This document shows positions 16,267 through 24,350 of a stretch of 33,745 nucleotides of DNA, one piece after another; the stretch's first letter is position 1; every line of letters begins with the position of its first letter. Origin of the DNA: Treponema sp. (lineage in GTDB: Bacteria > Spirochaetota > Spirochaetia > Treponematales > Treponemataceae). A program made the translations under genes and the position numbers. The stretch lies in the NCBI GenBank assembly GCA_017617145.1, contig JAFZWX010000203.1, positions 1 through 33,745 on the forward strand, written 5' to 3'. The notes below the pieces were generated by a model. The model was given only the letters and a program-made list of their open reading frames with translations. It was not told the origin of the DNA and searched no databases.

Positions 16267-17747
16267 AAACCAAGTCCCCATTCTGCTATTCTATATTCAA
16301 AGAACATTGGTGCCTGGAAAGCGGTAACCTTTGCATAGTACTCGCGGGCCGATTCCATAGAACCATTTATTTCATAAAAAAGTCCCATATAGAAAAGCAT
16401 TTTTCCTTTTTTGTTGTTGTTATCTTCTTTGTTAATTTTATTAACAAGAGTAGTTTCCGCATTTTTGCTGTATGTGTCAACATAAAGACGAACTAAACTG
16501 TATTCTGCAGATTCGCGGTCAAGCTTTTTCATAAGAGCCTGTGCTTCTTTTTTTGCAGTATTTTTGTCGCCTTCTTTAAGGTACATTGCAATATTCATAA
16601 GCTTATAGGCCCAGCTTTCGCTGTAAGAATATGCCTGGTCAAAAAGAGCACGCGCATACTTGTAGTTGCCATAATGATATTCAAGAATAGCTGTTGATTC
16701 ATAAGCATAGTAATAATCGGGATTTGTTTTTATAACCATGCGGTAATTCTGCAGAGCCTCTTCAAACTTATTCTGTTCATCGTAAATGCCTGCAAGGTAA
16801 GCATACGCCAAAAAATAATCAGGAAGGATTTCGGTAGCCTTTGTCCAGCATTTAATAGATTCGCTGTATTTTCCCTGATAGCGGTAGTAGGTTCCCATAT
16901 CAAGATAATAGTTATAGTTATCTGGATCATACATAAGGGCGTCTTGTGTAAGCTTTATTGCACGAACATAGTTAAAATCCTCGGCAGCAAGCTTTCCCAT
17001 AAGAGCAAGAGCTTCGGGATTTTCAGGATCCTTGTCCAGAATTGCCTGAGTTGTTGTTTTTGCAAGCTTAAGGTCATCCATGTAGTAAGTCATTTTTGCA
17101 TAGCCGTATAGGGCATCTGTGTTTTCGGGCTCAGATTTAAGGGCTTTTGCATAGGCATCGCGTGCAAGCTTCCATTTGTGATTAAGAGCCTGCTCATCGC
17201 CTTCCATGATATTTATCTGTGCATTATATGGATCTGTAGCAAGAATTGCTTTTGCAGCGGCTTTATAGGCAGTATTATCGCCCTTTGCCTTTGCACAAAG
17301 TGTTTTTATTTCAAGGGCTTCAAGATTTGATGGATCTACAGCAAGCACCTGGTCTGCAACCTTAATAGCCATATCATAATTGCCGTCAGAAACATAAAGT
17401 GAAGCAAGAACAAGTTTAAGGTCAAGATCGTCTTTTAATTCTGCAGGAATATCATCAAAAAGTTTAATTGCACCCTTTACATCGCCCTTATCAAGCAATT
17501 CCTTAAGTTGCTTTGCAAAAACAATGTTTGGAGGGTCAGGAATTGGTTCTGGTTCCTGAGATTCAACTTGTGGTTCCTGAGGCGCTCGAAGGGCCACCTC
17601 TTCAGATTGCACTTCGGTCTGTGGTTCCTGAGGCTCTCGAAGGGCCGCATCAGCTCCATCTCCTTCTGTTGTAGCACAACTCCAGAAGCTAAAAGCAGCA
17701 ATAAATCCAATCAAAAAAATCAACAATATTTTACTTTTCTTCATCAT
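16263..17747 (-). CDS. TPR-repeat lipoprotein
   Basis: This 494-aa exported protein begins MMKKSKILLIFLIGFIAA and has a Cys in FWSCATTEGD that fits a loose spirochaetal lipobox. A Pro/Glu/Gln linker (about residues 35-75) contains two ALR[EA]PQEPQ units that are encoded by REP-like DNA. The rest, from about residue 80, is built of tetratricopeptide repeats, for instance ALYGYAKMTYYMDDLKLAKT, the unit from DNYNYYLDMGTYYRYQGKYSESI and the unit from DYFLAYAYLAGIYDEQNKFEEA. TPR lipoproteins usually scaffold envelope complexes. Translation of TraB is coupled to its stop, hinting that the two act together. AAGGA lies just before the double ATG; either methionine may be used. Confidence 0.88.
   Translation of the reverse strand: MMKKSKILLIFLIGFIAAFSFWSCATTEGDGADAALREPQEPQTEVQSEEVALRAPQEPQVESQEPEPIPDPPNIVFAKQLKELLDKGDVKGAIKLFDDIPAELKDDLDLKLVLASLYVSDGNYDMAIKVADQVLAVDPSNLEALEIKTLCAKAKGDNTAYKAAAKAILATDPYNAQINIMEGDEQALNHKWKLARDAYAKALKSEPENTDALYGYAKMTYYMDDLKLAKTTTQAILDKDPENPEALALMGKLAAEDFNYVRAIKLTQDALMYDPDNYNYYLDMGTYYRYQGKYSESIKCWTKATEILPDYFLAYAYLAGIYDEQNKFEEALQNYRMVIKTNPDYYYAYESTAILEYHYGNYKYARALFDQAYSYSESWAYKLMNIAMYLKEGDKNTAKKEAQALMKKLDRESAEYSLVRLYVDTYSKNAETTLVNKINKEDNNNKKGKMLFYMGLFYEINGSMESAREYYAKVTAFQAPMFFEYRIAEWGLGL
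17572..17646 (+). repeat. Two REP-like motifs inside the TPR lipoprotein gene
   Basis: GGTTCCTGAG followed by GCGCTCGAAGGGCC (17572-17595) and the near-identical copy with GCTCTCGAAGGGCC (17623-17646) are 51 bp apart, in phase with the reading frame. A partial copy GGTTCCTGAG lies at 17551-17560. On the gene strand each full motif encodes ALR[EA]PQEP. Confidence 0.8.
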
Positions 17748-17804
17748 TTATTCCTTATATATATGGTTGAAAGTCCGTCATTTTTTAGCTAAACTATAAG
17801 CATC

Positions 17805-19685
17805 ATGAACATGCGTGTTATAAGAAAAGCCATAGGACTTCTGATTGTCGATATCGTTATTATCATCGGCATTTTTATTCTTCAATTTAGAACAGATTCT
17901 TCCATTCTCAAAAAAATCGGAAACCTTCAGATTGCTATGGCAAGGTCAGAAGATGAAAACACTCCTGATGCACTTCAGAACAAACTGGAGATTTCTTATA
18001 ACGGAATAACCCTCCACACCGGTGACCAGAACAGTATTAAGATAATACAAAAAGATGACCAGATTGCCAAGAACCTTCAATTAATCAGTTACGAAGAAGA
18101 TGACTTACATTACACCTTCCATTTTACAGATAATGTAAACATTGTTGTTATGCTTGCACAAAATGAATCTGATTCTCCGCTTACAGTTTATGCCGACATT
18201 CCAAAAGAAGTTTCCGATTTATATATACCGTATAATTTTGCTTTTAATCAAAACATAATTAAAGAAGAAAACAACAGAATAATTATTGAAGGCAAAAAGC
18301 AAAACTGGAGCATATCAGCACCAGAAATTGCAAAAAATTATATTCATTTTACATACGCCGATAACCTTGCACACTACACAGTTTACGATGAAACAAAGAA
18401 ATTTACATTTGAAAGCCTTACAACTCTTGCAAGTGCCGAAAAACAAGCTTACGATGCAACAGTTTCTACAATTACGGCTAACTTAATTTCAAGCTTCAAA
18501 TCTTCATTGAACGACAACAGCTTTACAGAACAGGCAGTTGTAGCTTATATTTCGGCAATGGCTCAGAATGGAAACTACAAAACAGCCATTGACGATATTC
18601 CACAAGATTACAAAAAGAGCGAAACAAGAACATATCTTTCGGCACCTTTCCTGAACAGTCTTGCAAATATGAATACAAAACTCGATGCAGCTGTAAAAGA
18701 ATCTAACAACAGTATTAAGGCTGCCGCTGCTTCTGGTCAGTTTGACATATTTACTACAACAAATCTTGCCGCCAGACTTTGCATTTATCCGGATAAAGCA
18801 GATATCCTTACTATATTAAGAAATACTTCACTTTCGGATCTTTCTAATACAACAATTGCACAGGTTTCGGGAATAATAAGAACTTATGTAGAACTTAAGA
18901 GCTTAAACAATGAATATGCCGCAAGTCTTCAGCCTTCTATTGAAAGATGTATTGAACGATTAACTCAAGCCTGTTCATTCGAAAACGAAATTCTGACTAT
19001 TTCCGAAAACGATACCTTCCTTTCTGTAGTTCAGGCTGCCGAAGCAGGTATTTCTCTTATGCGCTACGGACTTATTGTAAACAATGATACATATATAAAA
19101 GCAGGTCGTGTAATAATCAATTCATACCTTGCCGAAAGTTCTTCATTTGATTTACGCACACTTACAACACTTTATCCTTTGCTTGCATACGACAACACCT
19201 TCTACCCGCACATTCAGCTTATACATGGTTCTGCAAAGGATGCTATGTGGGCATGGACCTGTTCTGGTGACATAAAATATGCAAAAGATGATGAGGGTTC
19301 ACTTGTTCTTACAATCAACTTCCCTCTGGAACATACACATTATGTAATTCTTAAAGGTATTCCAGCCTTTGAACAGATTTTCATTTACGATATGGCATTC
19401 CGTACAGACCCACGCTTTGAAACCTACAATTCTTCAGGATACGTTTATAAATCTGATTCACAGACCTTGCTGCTCAAGTCACGCCACAAGTCAGAAAACG
19501 AAAATATCCGTATGTCATATACACCGGTTCCAAAGCCGGCACCTGCACCAAAACCAGCTGAGACTGAAAAACCTGCTAAAACTGAATCAGTCGTGGTTCC
19601 TGAGGCTCTCGAAGGACCACAAACTACAAGTACAACAGATGCCCTTTCGACAGGCTCAGGGATCGCTGACACAATAACCCAATAA
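17805..19685 (+). CDS. Membrane-anchored exported protein of unknown function (626 aa)
   Basis: I do not recognise a family. A single N-terminal hydrophobic segment (AIGLLIVDIVIIIGIFILQF) without a clear cleavage site suggests a signal anchor, with the rest outside the inner membrane. Residues of about 40-200 look beta-rich, residues of about 210-460 helical, and the last conserved block contains AMWAWTCSGDIKYAKDD. The C-terminal 80 residues are Pro/Ala/Glu/Lys rich (PVPKPAPAPKPAETEKPA) and include VPEALEGP encoded by a REP-like motif. ATG at 17805 lacks a Shine-Dalgarno; MNM gives a second possible start at 17811. EttA follows after 9 bp, so the two are probably cotranscribed. It is divergent from the TPR lipoprotein. 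Confidence 0.8.
   Translation: MNMRVIRKAIGLLIVDIVIIIGIFILQFRTDSSILKKIGNLQIAMARSEDENTPDALQNKLEISYNGITLHTGDQNSIKIIQKDDQIAKNLQLISYEEDDLHYTFHFTDNVNIVVMLAQNESDSPLTVYADIPKEVSDLYIPYNFAFNQNIIKEENNRIIIEGKKQNWSISAPEIAKNYIHFTYADNLAHYTVYDETKKFTFESLTTLASAEKQAYDATVSTITANLISSFKSSLNDNSFTEQAVVAYISAMAQNGNYKTAIDDIPQDYKKSETRTYLSAPFLNSLANMNTKLDAAVKESNNSIKAAAASGQFDIFTTTNLAARLCIYPDKADILTILRNTSLSDLSNTTIAQVSGIIRTYVELKSLNNEYAASLQPSIERCIERLTQACSFENEILTISENDTFLSVVQAAEAGISLMRYGLIVNNDTYIKAGRVIINSYLAESSSFDLRTLTTLYPLLAYDNTFYPHIQLIHGSAKDAMWAWTCSGDIKYAKDDEGSLVLTINFPLEHTHYVILKGIPAFEQIFIYDMAFRTDPRFETYNSSGYVYKSDSQTLLLKSRHKSENENIRMSYTPVPKPAPAPKPAETEKPAKTESVVVPEALEGPQTTSTTDALSTGSGIADTITQ
19595..19662 (+). repeat. REP-like motifs near the 3' end of the 626-aa gene
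   Basis: GGTTCCTGAG with GCTCTCGAAGGACC (19595-19618) encodes VPEALEGP in the Pro-rich tail. An inverted and diverged copy, CCTTTCGACAGGCTCAGGG followed by ATC (about 19643-19662), lies 24 bp further and forms the last codons of the gene. Confidence 0.75.
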
Positions 19686-19694
19686 GGAAAAACT

Positions 19695-21431
19695 ATGGCA
19701 AAAACATTCGATGACAAAAAGATTATTTACACAATGGAACGCGTAGGCCGTGCTTACGGAACTAAAGTTGTACTTAAAGATATTAGTATTTCATATTTTT
19801 ACGGTGCCAAAATTGGTGTAATTGGACCAAACGGCTCCGGTAAATCTTCGCTTTTTAAGATTCTTGCAGGAATTGATAAAGATTACACAGGAGAAACTTC
19901 ACTTGCCCCAGGCTACACAATCGGTTACCTTGAGCAGGAACCTTATCTTGAACCTGGAAAAACAGTAATGGATATTGTAAAAGAAGGAGTAAAACCAATT
20001 ACCGACCTTCTTGAAGAATTTGATAAAATAAACGAAGCCTTTGGCGACCCCGATGCCGACTTTGACAAGCTGTGTGCACGCCAGGCAGAAGTTCAGGAAA
20101 AATTAGATGCCTGCGATGCCTGGAACCTTGATAATAACCTTGAACTTGCAATGGAAGCCTTGCGCTGTCCTCCTCCAGAGCAGGTTGTAGATGTACTTTC
20201 TGGTGGAGAACGCCGTCGTGTTGCTTTGTGCCGCCTCTTGCTTCAAAAGCCTGATATTTTACTGCTTGACGAACCTACAAACCATCTTGATGCAGAAACT
20301 GTAGCCTGGCTGGAAAAACACCTTCACGACTACCCGGGCACTGTTATTGCAATTACTCACGACCGTTACTTCCTTGACGATGTTGCCGGCTGGATTCTGG
20401 AACTTGACCGCGGTGAAGGATATCCTTTCAAAGGAAACTACTCAAGCTGGCTTGAACAGAAGAACCAGCGCCTTGCAATGGAAAGCAAACATGAATCTGA
20501 ACGCCAGAAAGAAATTCAACGAGAATTGGAATGGATTCATATGGGTGCAAAAGGCCGTCAGGCAAAACACAAAGAGCATATTACACGCTACAACGAACTT
20601 ATGGCACAGGAAAGCAAAAAGCAGCTTAAAGATGCCCAGATTTCTATTCCGGCAGGCCCTCGTTTGGGTGGTCAGGTAATTGATATTGAAAACCTTACAA
20701 AATCATTTGACGACAAGCTTTTATTTGAAAACCTGAATGTTCATATACCGGCTGGTGCCATTATTGGTATTGTAGGACCAAACGGCGCCGGTAAAACAAC
20801 ACTCTTCAAGATGATTGTAGATGCCGCAGGTATGGAAGGCGGAGAAAAGCCGGACAGCGGTACAATTAAAATTGGTTCAACTGTAAAGCTTGTATACGTA
20901 GACCAGATGCGTTCTACACTCGACATGAACAAAACTGTATACGAAACCCTTGGCGGCGGCGGGGACCTTGTAAAGCTTGGTGCCGTTGACGAAAAAGGAC
21001 GTGCACTTGAAGGTGGAGTTCGCGAAGTAAATGCACATGCCTACTGCGGCTGGTTTAACTTTGCAGGACCAGATCAGAACAAAAAAGTAAGCGTGCTTTC
21101 TGGTGGAGAACGAAACCGCCTTAATCTTGGACTTATGCTTAAAGAAAGCGGAAACGTACTTTTATTCGACGAACCAACAAACGACCTTGATGTAGAAACT
21201 GTACGTGCACTTGAAGAAGCCCTTGAAGATTTTGCAGGTTGTGCACTTGTTGTAAGCCACGACCGCTGGTTCCTAGACCGCATTTGTACCCATATTCTTG
21301 CATTTGAAAATAACTCAGAAGTACGTTTCTTTGAAGGAAACTGGTCTGAATATGCCGAATGGAAGATGAAAGAATTTGGCGAAGAAGCCGGTGTACCAAA
21401 ACGAACCGTTTACCGAAAATTAAGCCGCTAA
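19695..21431 (+). CDS. ettA: ABC-F translation factor EttA
   Basis: This 578-aa cytosolic protein has two ABC domains and no membrane part. Domain 1 has GPNGSGKSS, LSGGERRRVALCRLLLQKPD and ILLLDEPTNHLDAE; domain 2 has GPNGAGKTT, LSGGERNRLNLGLML and LLFDEPTNDLDVE. The linker includes a basic region (MGAKGRQAKHKEHITRYNEL) and the C-terminus FFEGNWSEYAEWKMK followed by a YRKL end, as in EttA. EttA binds the ribosomal E site and gates entry into elongation according to the ADP/ATP ratio. AAGGAA precedes the ATG. The gene follows the 626-aa gene by 9 bp and its end overlaps the convergent HD-GYP gene by 4 bp. Confidence 0.95.
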   Translation: MAKTFDDKKIIYTMERVGRAYGTKVVLKDISISYFYGAKIGVIGPNGSGKSSLFKILAGIDKDYTGETSLAPGYTIGYLEQEPYLEPGKTVMDIVKEGVKPITDLLEEFDKINEAFGDPDADFDKLCARQAEVQEKLDACDAWNLDNNLELAMEALRCPPPEQVVDVLSGGERRRVALCRLLLQKPDILLLDEPTNHLDAETVAWLEKHLHDYPGTVIAITHDRYFLDDVAGWILELDRGEGYPFKGNYSSWLEQKNQRLAMESKHESERQKEIQRELEWIHMGAKGRQAKHKEHITRYNELMAQESKKQLKDAQISIPAGPRLGGQVIDIENLTKSFDDKLLFENLNVHIPAGAIIGIVGPNGAGKTTLFKMIVDAAGMEGGEKPDSGTIKIGSTVKLVYVDQMRSTLDMNKTVYETLGGGGDLVKLGAVDEKGRALEGGVREVNAHAYCGWFNFAGPDQNKKVSVLSGGERNRLNLGLMLKESGNVLLFDEPTNDLDVETVRALEEALEDFAGCALVVSHDRWFLDRICTHILAFENNSEVRFFEGNWSEYAEWKMKEFGEEAGVPKRTVYRKLSR

Positions 21432-23137
21432 GACTTATTCAACAGCGCATCAAGCGAATACATTGCACCTAGTGCAGTCTTGCACTCTAAGAAGATTTCT
21501 CCAAGTTCCGGGTCAAAGTGTGAACCAAAATCTTTTTTCATAATTTCAAAGGCTGTATCGTAGTCGTAGGCTTCTTTGTAGCAGCGTTTTGTTACAAGGG
21601 CATCAAATACATCTGCAAAAGCCATTATTCTGGCTTCAATAGGAATCTCTTCACCTTTTAGACCCGAAGGATAGCCCTGCCCATTCCATTTTTCATGATG
21701 ATAATGTGCAACATTAATTGCAATTGTTTTGAACTGCTTGTCATCAACCTCACGAAGAACATTAGCAACTATTTCGGCACCTTTTGTAGTGTGCAGTTTC
21801 ATTTCTTCATATTCTTCGGGAACAAACTTTCCAGGCTTTTGAAGAACAGCATCATGTACGGCAATTTTTCCAAGGTCGTGCATTGGAGCAGCTTTTATAA
21901 CATTAATGCAGAACGATTCACCAAGATAATCATACTCTTTATGCTTTTTAATCTGTTCTACAAAAATGCGGACTCCTTCACTTGTACGTCGAATATGGTC
22001 GCCTGTACTGTTATCGCGGCTTTCGACCATGCTCGCAATGCCTGTAATAATAGAATCCTGTATATGAACAATTTTGTTTGCTTTTTCCTCAACTTCAAGT
22101 TCAAGGTAATGGCGGTTTCCTTCAAGATTTTCAAGATATTTTTGATGCGAAGTAACATCGCGCATTTCTACAAGATAGCCAACATTGCGGTTATCGTTTC
22201 GAATATAGCGGACTGTGGCCATTGCTGTAATATCGCCGTTCGTTATTTTGAGTTCCTTTTCGTCACCATCAAGCCAATCATCAATCCAGTTCAAAATAAC
22301 CTGATAGTACTCACAATCTTCTGTCTTTAGATATTCATCAATTATTGCCTGTTTTAGCGGAGGCAGAACCTTTTGTGCAAACTTGTTACAACCTAGAAAG
22401 CGTTTTTTCTTATCAAAAGTGATGTAGCCGTATTCAAGACGCTGGGAATATACATTGATAAGATTTTCTGTCATATCGTACATGCCGGCGTGCATAAAAA
22501 TAACAAGAAGTGCTGCAAGAAGAAGAATATTTATAAACGGATATATTTCAAAATGCAGATTAGTTATAAGAGATACAGTTGTTGTAACGGCAGTCACTAA
22601 AAGTATTGCAAGCAGATATCGAACAGTTTTTATTGAAACCTTTTTGCCTTTTTTACGTGTAATAAGAATTACAAGAATACTTGCTATAGTTGTTGCAAGA
22701 ATAAACAAAGGATATAAGAAATAAAGAATACCAAATTCCTTATCTAAGTAGGCTGCTTCGTAATAATGACCAATTTCAAGATTCTTAAAGAAAAAGTCAT
22801 AATGATCGCAGATTGCAACAAGCACCATTATTATAAAAGCAACACCAAACACAAACCGCTCAATATAGCGATGAAGTTTTAGAGTACAAATATCGGCAAT
22901 AACAAAGAAAAGAAAAACAAATGTAAGGGTGTTACCAATAAAATAGATTTGCATTCCGCAGATTGCTTCTGTACGAATTGTAGCAAAAGACTGAAAAGCA
23001 CAGCCATAGTTTGCAATAAAACAGACAATGAACAAAATCATTCTGTTCTGACTGTTTTTGCCAAGCCGTTTTTCGTAGAACATAATCAATTCTATAAGAG
23101 AAACAAAAAATGCTGCAAGATATAATCCAGGAAGCAT
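21428..23137 (-). CDS. 7TM-PAS-HD-GYP cyclic dinucleotide phosphodiesterase
   Basis: This 569-aa membrane enzyme probably hydrolyses c-di-GMP. Residues 1-215 hold about seven TM helices like the 7TM sensor of some histidine kinases. Residues of about 235-330 form a PAS-like domain (GYITFDKKKRFLGCNKFA), and a short coiled coil leads to the HD-GYP domain (about 365-560). Metal and catalytic residues are all visible: H381, H420-D421, K424, H449, H480-H481, GYP 488-490 and D509. There is no Shine-Dalgarno; a good promoter ends only 8 bp before the ATG, so the mRNA may be leaderless. The 3' end overlaps ettA by 4 bp. The signal sensed by the 7TM part is unknown. Confidence 0.92.
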   Translation of the reverse strand: MLPGLYLAAFFVSLIELIMFYEKRLGKNSQNRMILFIVCFIANYGCAFQSFATIRTEAICGMQIYFIGNTLTFVFLFFVIADICTLKLHRYIERFVFGVAFIIMVLVAICDHYDFFFKNLEIGHYYEAAYLDKEFGILYFLYPLFILATTIASILVILITRKKGKKVSIKTVRYLLAILLVTAVTTTVSLITNLHFEIYPFINILLLAALLVIFMHAGMYDMTENLINVYSQRLEYGYITFDKKKRFLGCNKFAQKVLPPLKQAIIDEYLKTEDCEYYQVILNWIDDWLDGDEKELKITNGDITAMATVRYIRNDNRNVGYLVEMRDVTSHQKYLENLEGNRHYLELEVEEKANKIVHIQDSIITGIASMVESRDNSTGDHIRRTSEGVRIFVEQIKKHKEYDYLGESFCINVIKAAPMHDLGKIAVHDAVLQKPGKFVPEEYEEMKLHTTKGAEIVANVLREVDDKQFKTIAINVAHYHHEKWNGQGYPSGLKGEEIPIEARIMAFADVFDALVTKRCYKEAYDYDTAFEIMKKDFGSHFDPELGEIFLECKTALGAMYSLDALLNKS

Positions 23138-23174
23138 AATATATAATTATACCACGAAAAATTAAATCTGTAAA
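23138..23174 (-). promoter_or_regulatory. HD-GYP gene promoter, probably leaderless
   Basis: On the minus strand TTTACA (23174-23169), a 17-bp spacer and TATAAT (23151-23146) match the sigma-70 consensus at 11 of 12 positions. The ATG is at 23137, so transcription would start within about 2 bp of it. No ribosome binding site fits between. The -35 abuts the T run of the repeat at 23181-23257. Confidence 0.75.
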
Positions 23175-23257
23175 AAAAAAGTCACACGGATTCGAAAAAT
23201 CTAACGATTTTTCCCCTTTTTTTGGGATTTTGCGTAGCAAAATCGAATCCGTGTGAC
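23169..23257 (-). repeat. GTCACAC dyad repeat, copy 2 (double hairpin plus T run, likely terminator)
   Basis: Outer arms GTCACACGGATTCG (23181-23194) and its complement (23244-23257) are identical to copy 1. The inner hairpins are GAAAAATC-TAAC-GATTTTTC (23194-23213) and GATTTTGC-GTA-GCAAAATC (23226-23244). The stems differ from copy 1 but still pair perfectly. On the minus strand nine T residues follow at once, so it should end transcripts coming from the YtcP permease gene and insulate the HD-GYP promoter. Confidence 0.85.
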
Positions 23258-23289
23258 ATTAAAGTCATTGAAGGAATATACTGAAAGAA

Positions 23290-23322
23290 TTATTCCTTTA
23301 CACCACCAATAGTCATACCTAC
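23290..23322 (-). pseudogene. Vestige of a second YtcP-type permease C-terminus
   Basis: On the minus strand 23322-23290 encodes VGMTIGGVKE and TAA. It is identical in protein to the C-terminus of the intact permease ending at 23403 but differs at several third positions. No coding sequence of this kind continues upstream. It is the stub of a lost paralogue or of an unequal recombination. Confidence 0.75.
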
Positions 23323-23329
23323 TCTAATC

Positions 23330-23392
23330 AATTGCGCGAGAGCGCAATTTCCTCTTAGCAGGGGGTAACGGGGGCGGCGATTAGCCCCCGTT
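23330..23392. repeat. Two hairpins downstream of the YtcP permease
   Basis: AATTGCGC-GAGA-GCGCAATT (23330-23349) and AACGGGGGC-GGCGATTA-GCCCCCGTT (23367-23392) are perfect stems. The second sits 10 bp after the permease stop at 23403, has no T run and could protect the 3' end of the transporter mRNA from decay. Confidence 0.65.
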
Positions 23393-23402
23393 GAATTAAG
23401 GA

Positions 23403-24350
23403 TTACTCCTTAACTCCTCCAATAGTCATACCAACTACGAAGTACTTCTGTACGAATGGGTAAACAACCAGAATTGGTAAGGTTGCTACTACTGTAATAG
23501 AAGAACGGATACTGATTGGTGTAGACATTGCTGTTGCTGCACCAGAAGATGCGGCTACGGCCATTGAGTTAGCATCGGAAGCAGAAGCACTCTGGTTTTG
23601 ACTTGCCTGCAGGTAAGACATAAGTACATACTGCAAAGAATGCAAATTAGTTTTGTTAGAACAATACAGATACGTATCAAACCAGCTGTTCCATGCACCT
23701 ACTGCAACGAACAAACAAATCATAGCAATAGAAGGAACAATGAGCGGCATAATAATGCGGATGAAAATCTTAAATTCATTTGCACCATCAATACGTGCCG
23801 ATTCAACAAAACTGTCTGGAAGTCCGTTGATGTAAGTACGAACAAGAATGAAGTTGAATACATCTACAAGACAAGGAATAATGTAAACTGCAAACTTTCC
23901 AATAAGATGAAGATTCTTAATGAGCATGTATCCAGGAATCAAACCGGCATTTACATACATAGAAATTACAAGTATAGATGTAAGTGGTCGGCGGATTACA
24001 AACTCTTTACGGCTAAGAGCATAAGCAAGCATAGAAGTACAGAATACGCTCAAAACTGTCTGAAGAACTGTACGTGTTACAGAAATAATACCAGCATGGA
24101 AAATCTCATCTGTAGTAAAAAGATTTGCATAGTTTTGCCAGGTAAATTTTCTTGGCCAGAGTTTAATTCCTCCCTTCAAAGCATCAAGACCATCATTAAA
24201 CGAAATGGCAACTGTGTTCCAGAAAGGATAAACTGTTGCAACTACAACAAACGCAAGAACAAGAAAAATTATTGTATCAAAAATGATATTACTAATTTGT
24301 GTCTGTCGTTTAGCAGCATAATATTGATTTGTTTTCTTTTCTTCCATCAT
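23403..24350 (-). CDS. Carbohydrate ABC transporter permease, YtcP-like
   Basis: This 315-aa inner-membrane protein has six hydrophobic segments and the permease EAA loop ESARIDGANEFKIFIRIIMPL, which contacts the ATPase. It ends in YFVVGMTIGGVKE, as is typical for the YtcP half of LplB/YtcP oligosaccharide importers. A Ser/Ala-rich periplasmic insertion (QNQSASASDANSMAVAASSG) precedes the last TM. The start overlaps the LplB stop (ATGATG over TGA) with GAGGAG upstream, so the two halves are coupled. No ATPase is encoded nearby; such systems generally share a distant MsmX/UgpC-type ATPase. The substrate is inferred from neighbours to be decorated xylo-oligosaccharides. Confidence 0.93.
   Translation of the reverse strand: MMEEKKTNQYYAAKRQTQISNIIFDTIIFLVLAFVVVATVYPFWNTVAISFNDGLDALKGGIKLWPRKFTWQNYANLFTTDEIFHAGIISVTRTVLQTVLSVFCTSMLAYALSRKEFVIRRPLTSILVISMYVNAGLIPGYMLIKNLHLIGKFAVYIIPCLVDVFNFILVRTYINGLPDSFVESARIDGANEFKIFIRIIMPLIVPSIAMICLFVAVGAWNSWFDTYLYCSNKTNLHSLQYVLMSYLQASQNQSASASDANSMAVAASSGAATAMSTPISIRSSITVVATLPILVVYPFVQKYFVVGMTIGGVKE

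Noticed and set aside
17551..17646. Regularly spaced repeats suggesting a CRISPR array
   Set aside because: Only two full copies at 51 bp spacing, inside a coding gene, in phase with codons, and no cas genes. It is a REP-like motif.
23367..23392. GC-rich hairpin after the YtcP gene as a rho-independent terminator
   Set aside because: No T run follows on either strand; the T run is found instead after the dyad repeat at 23181-23257.
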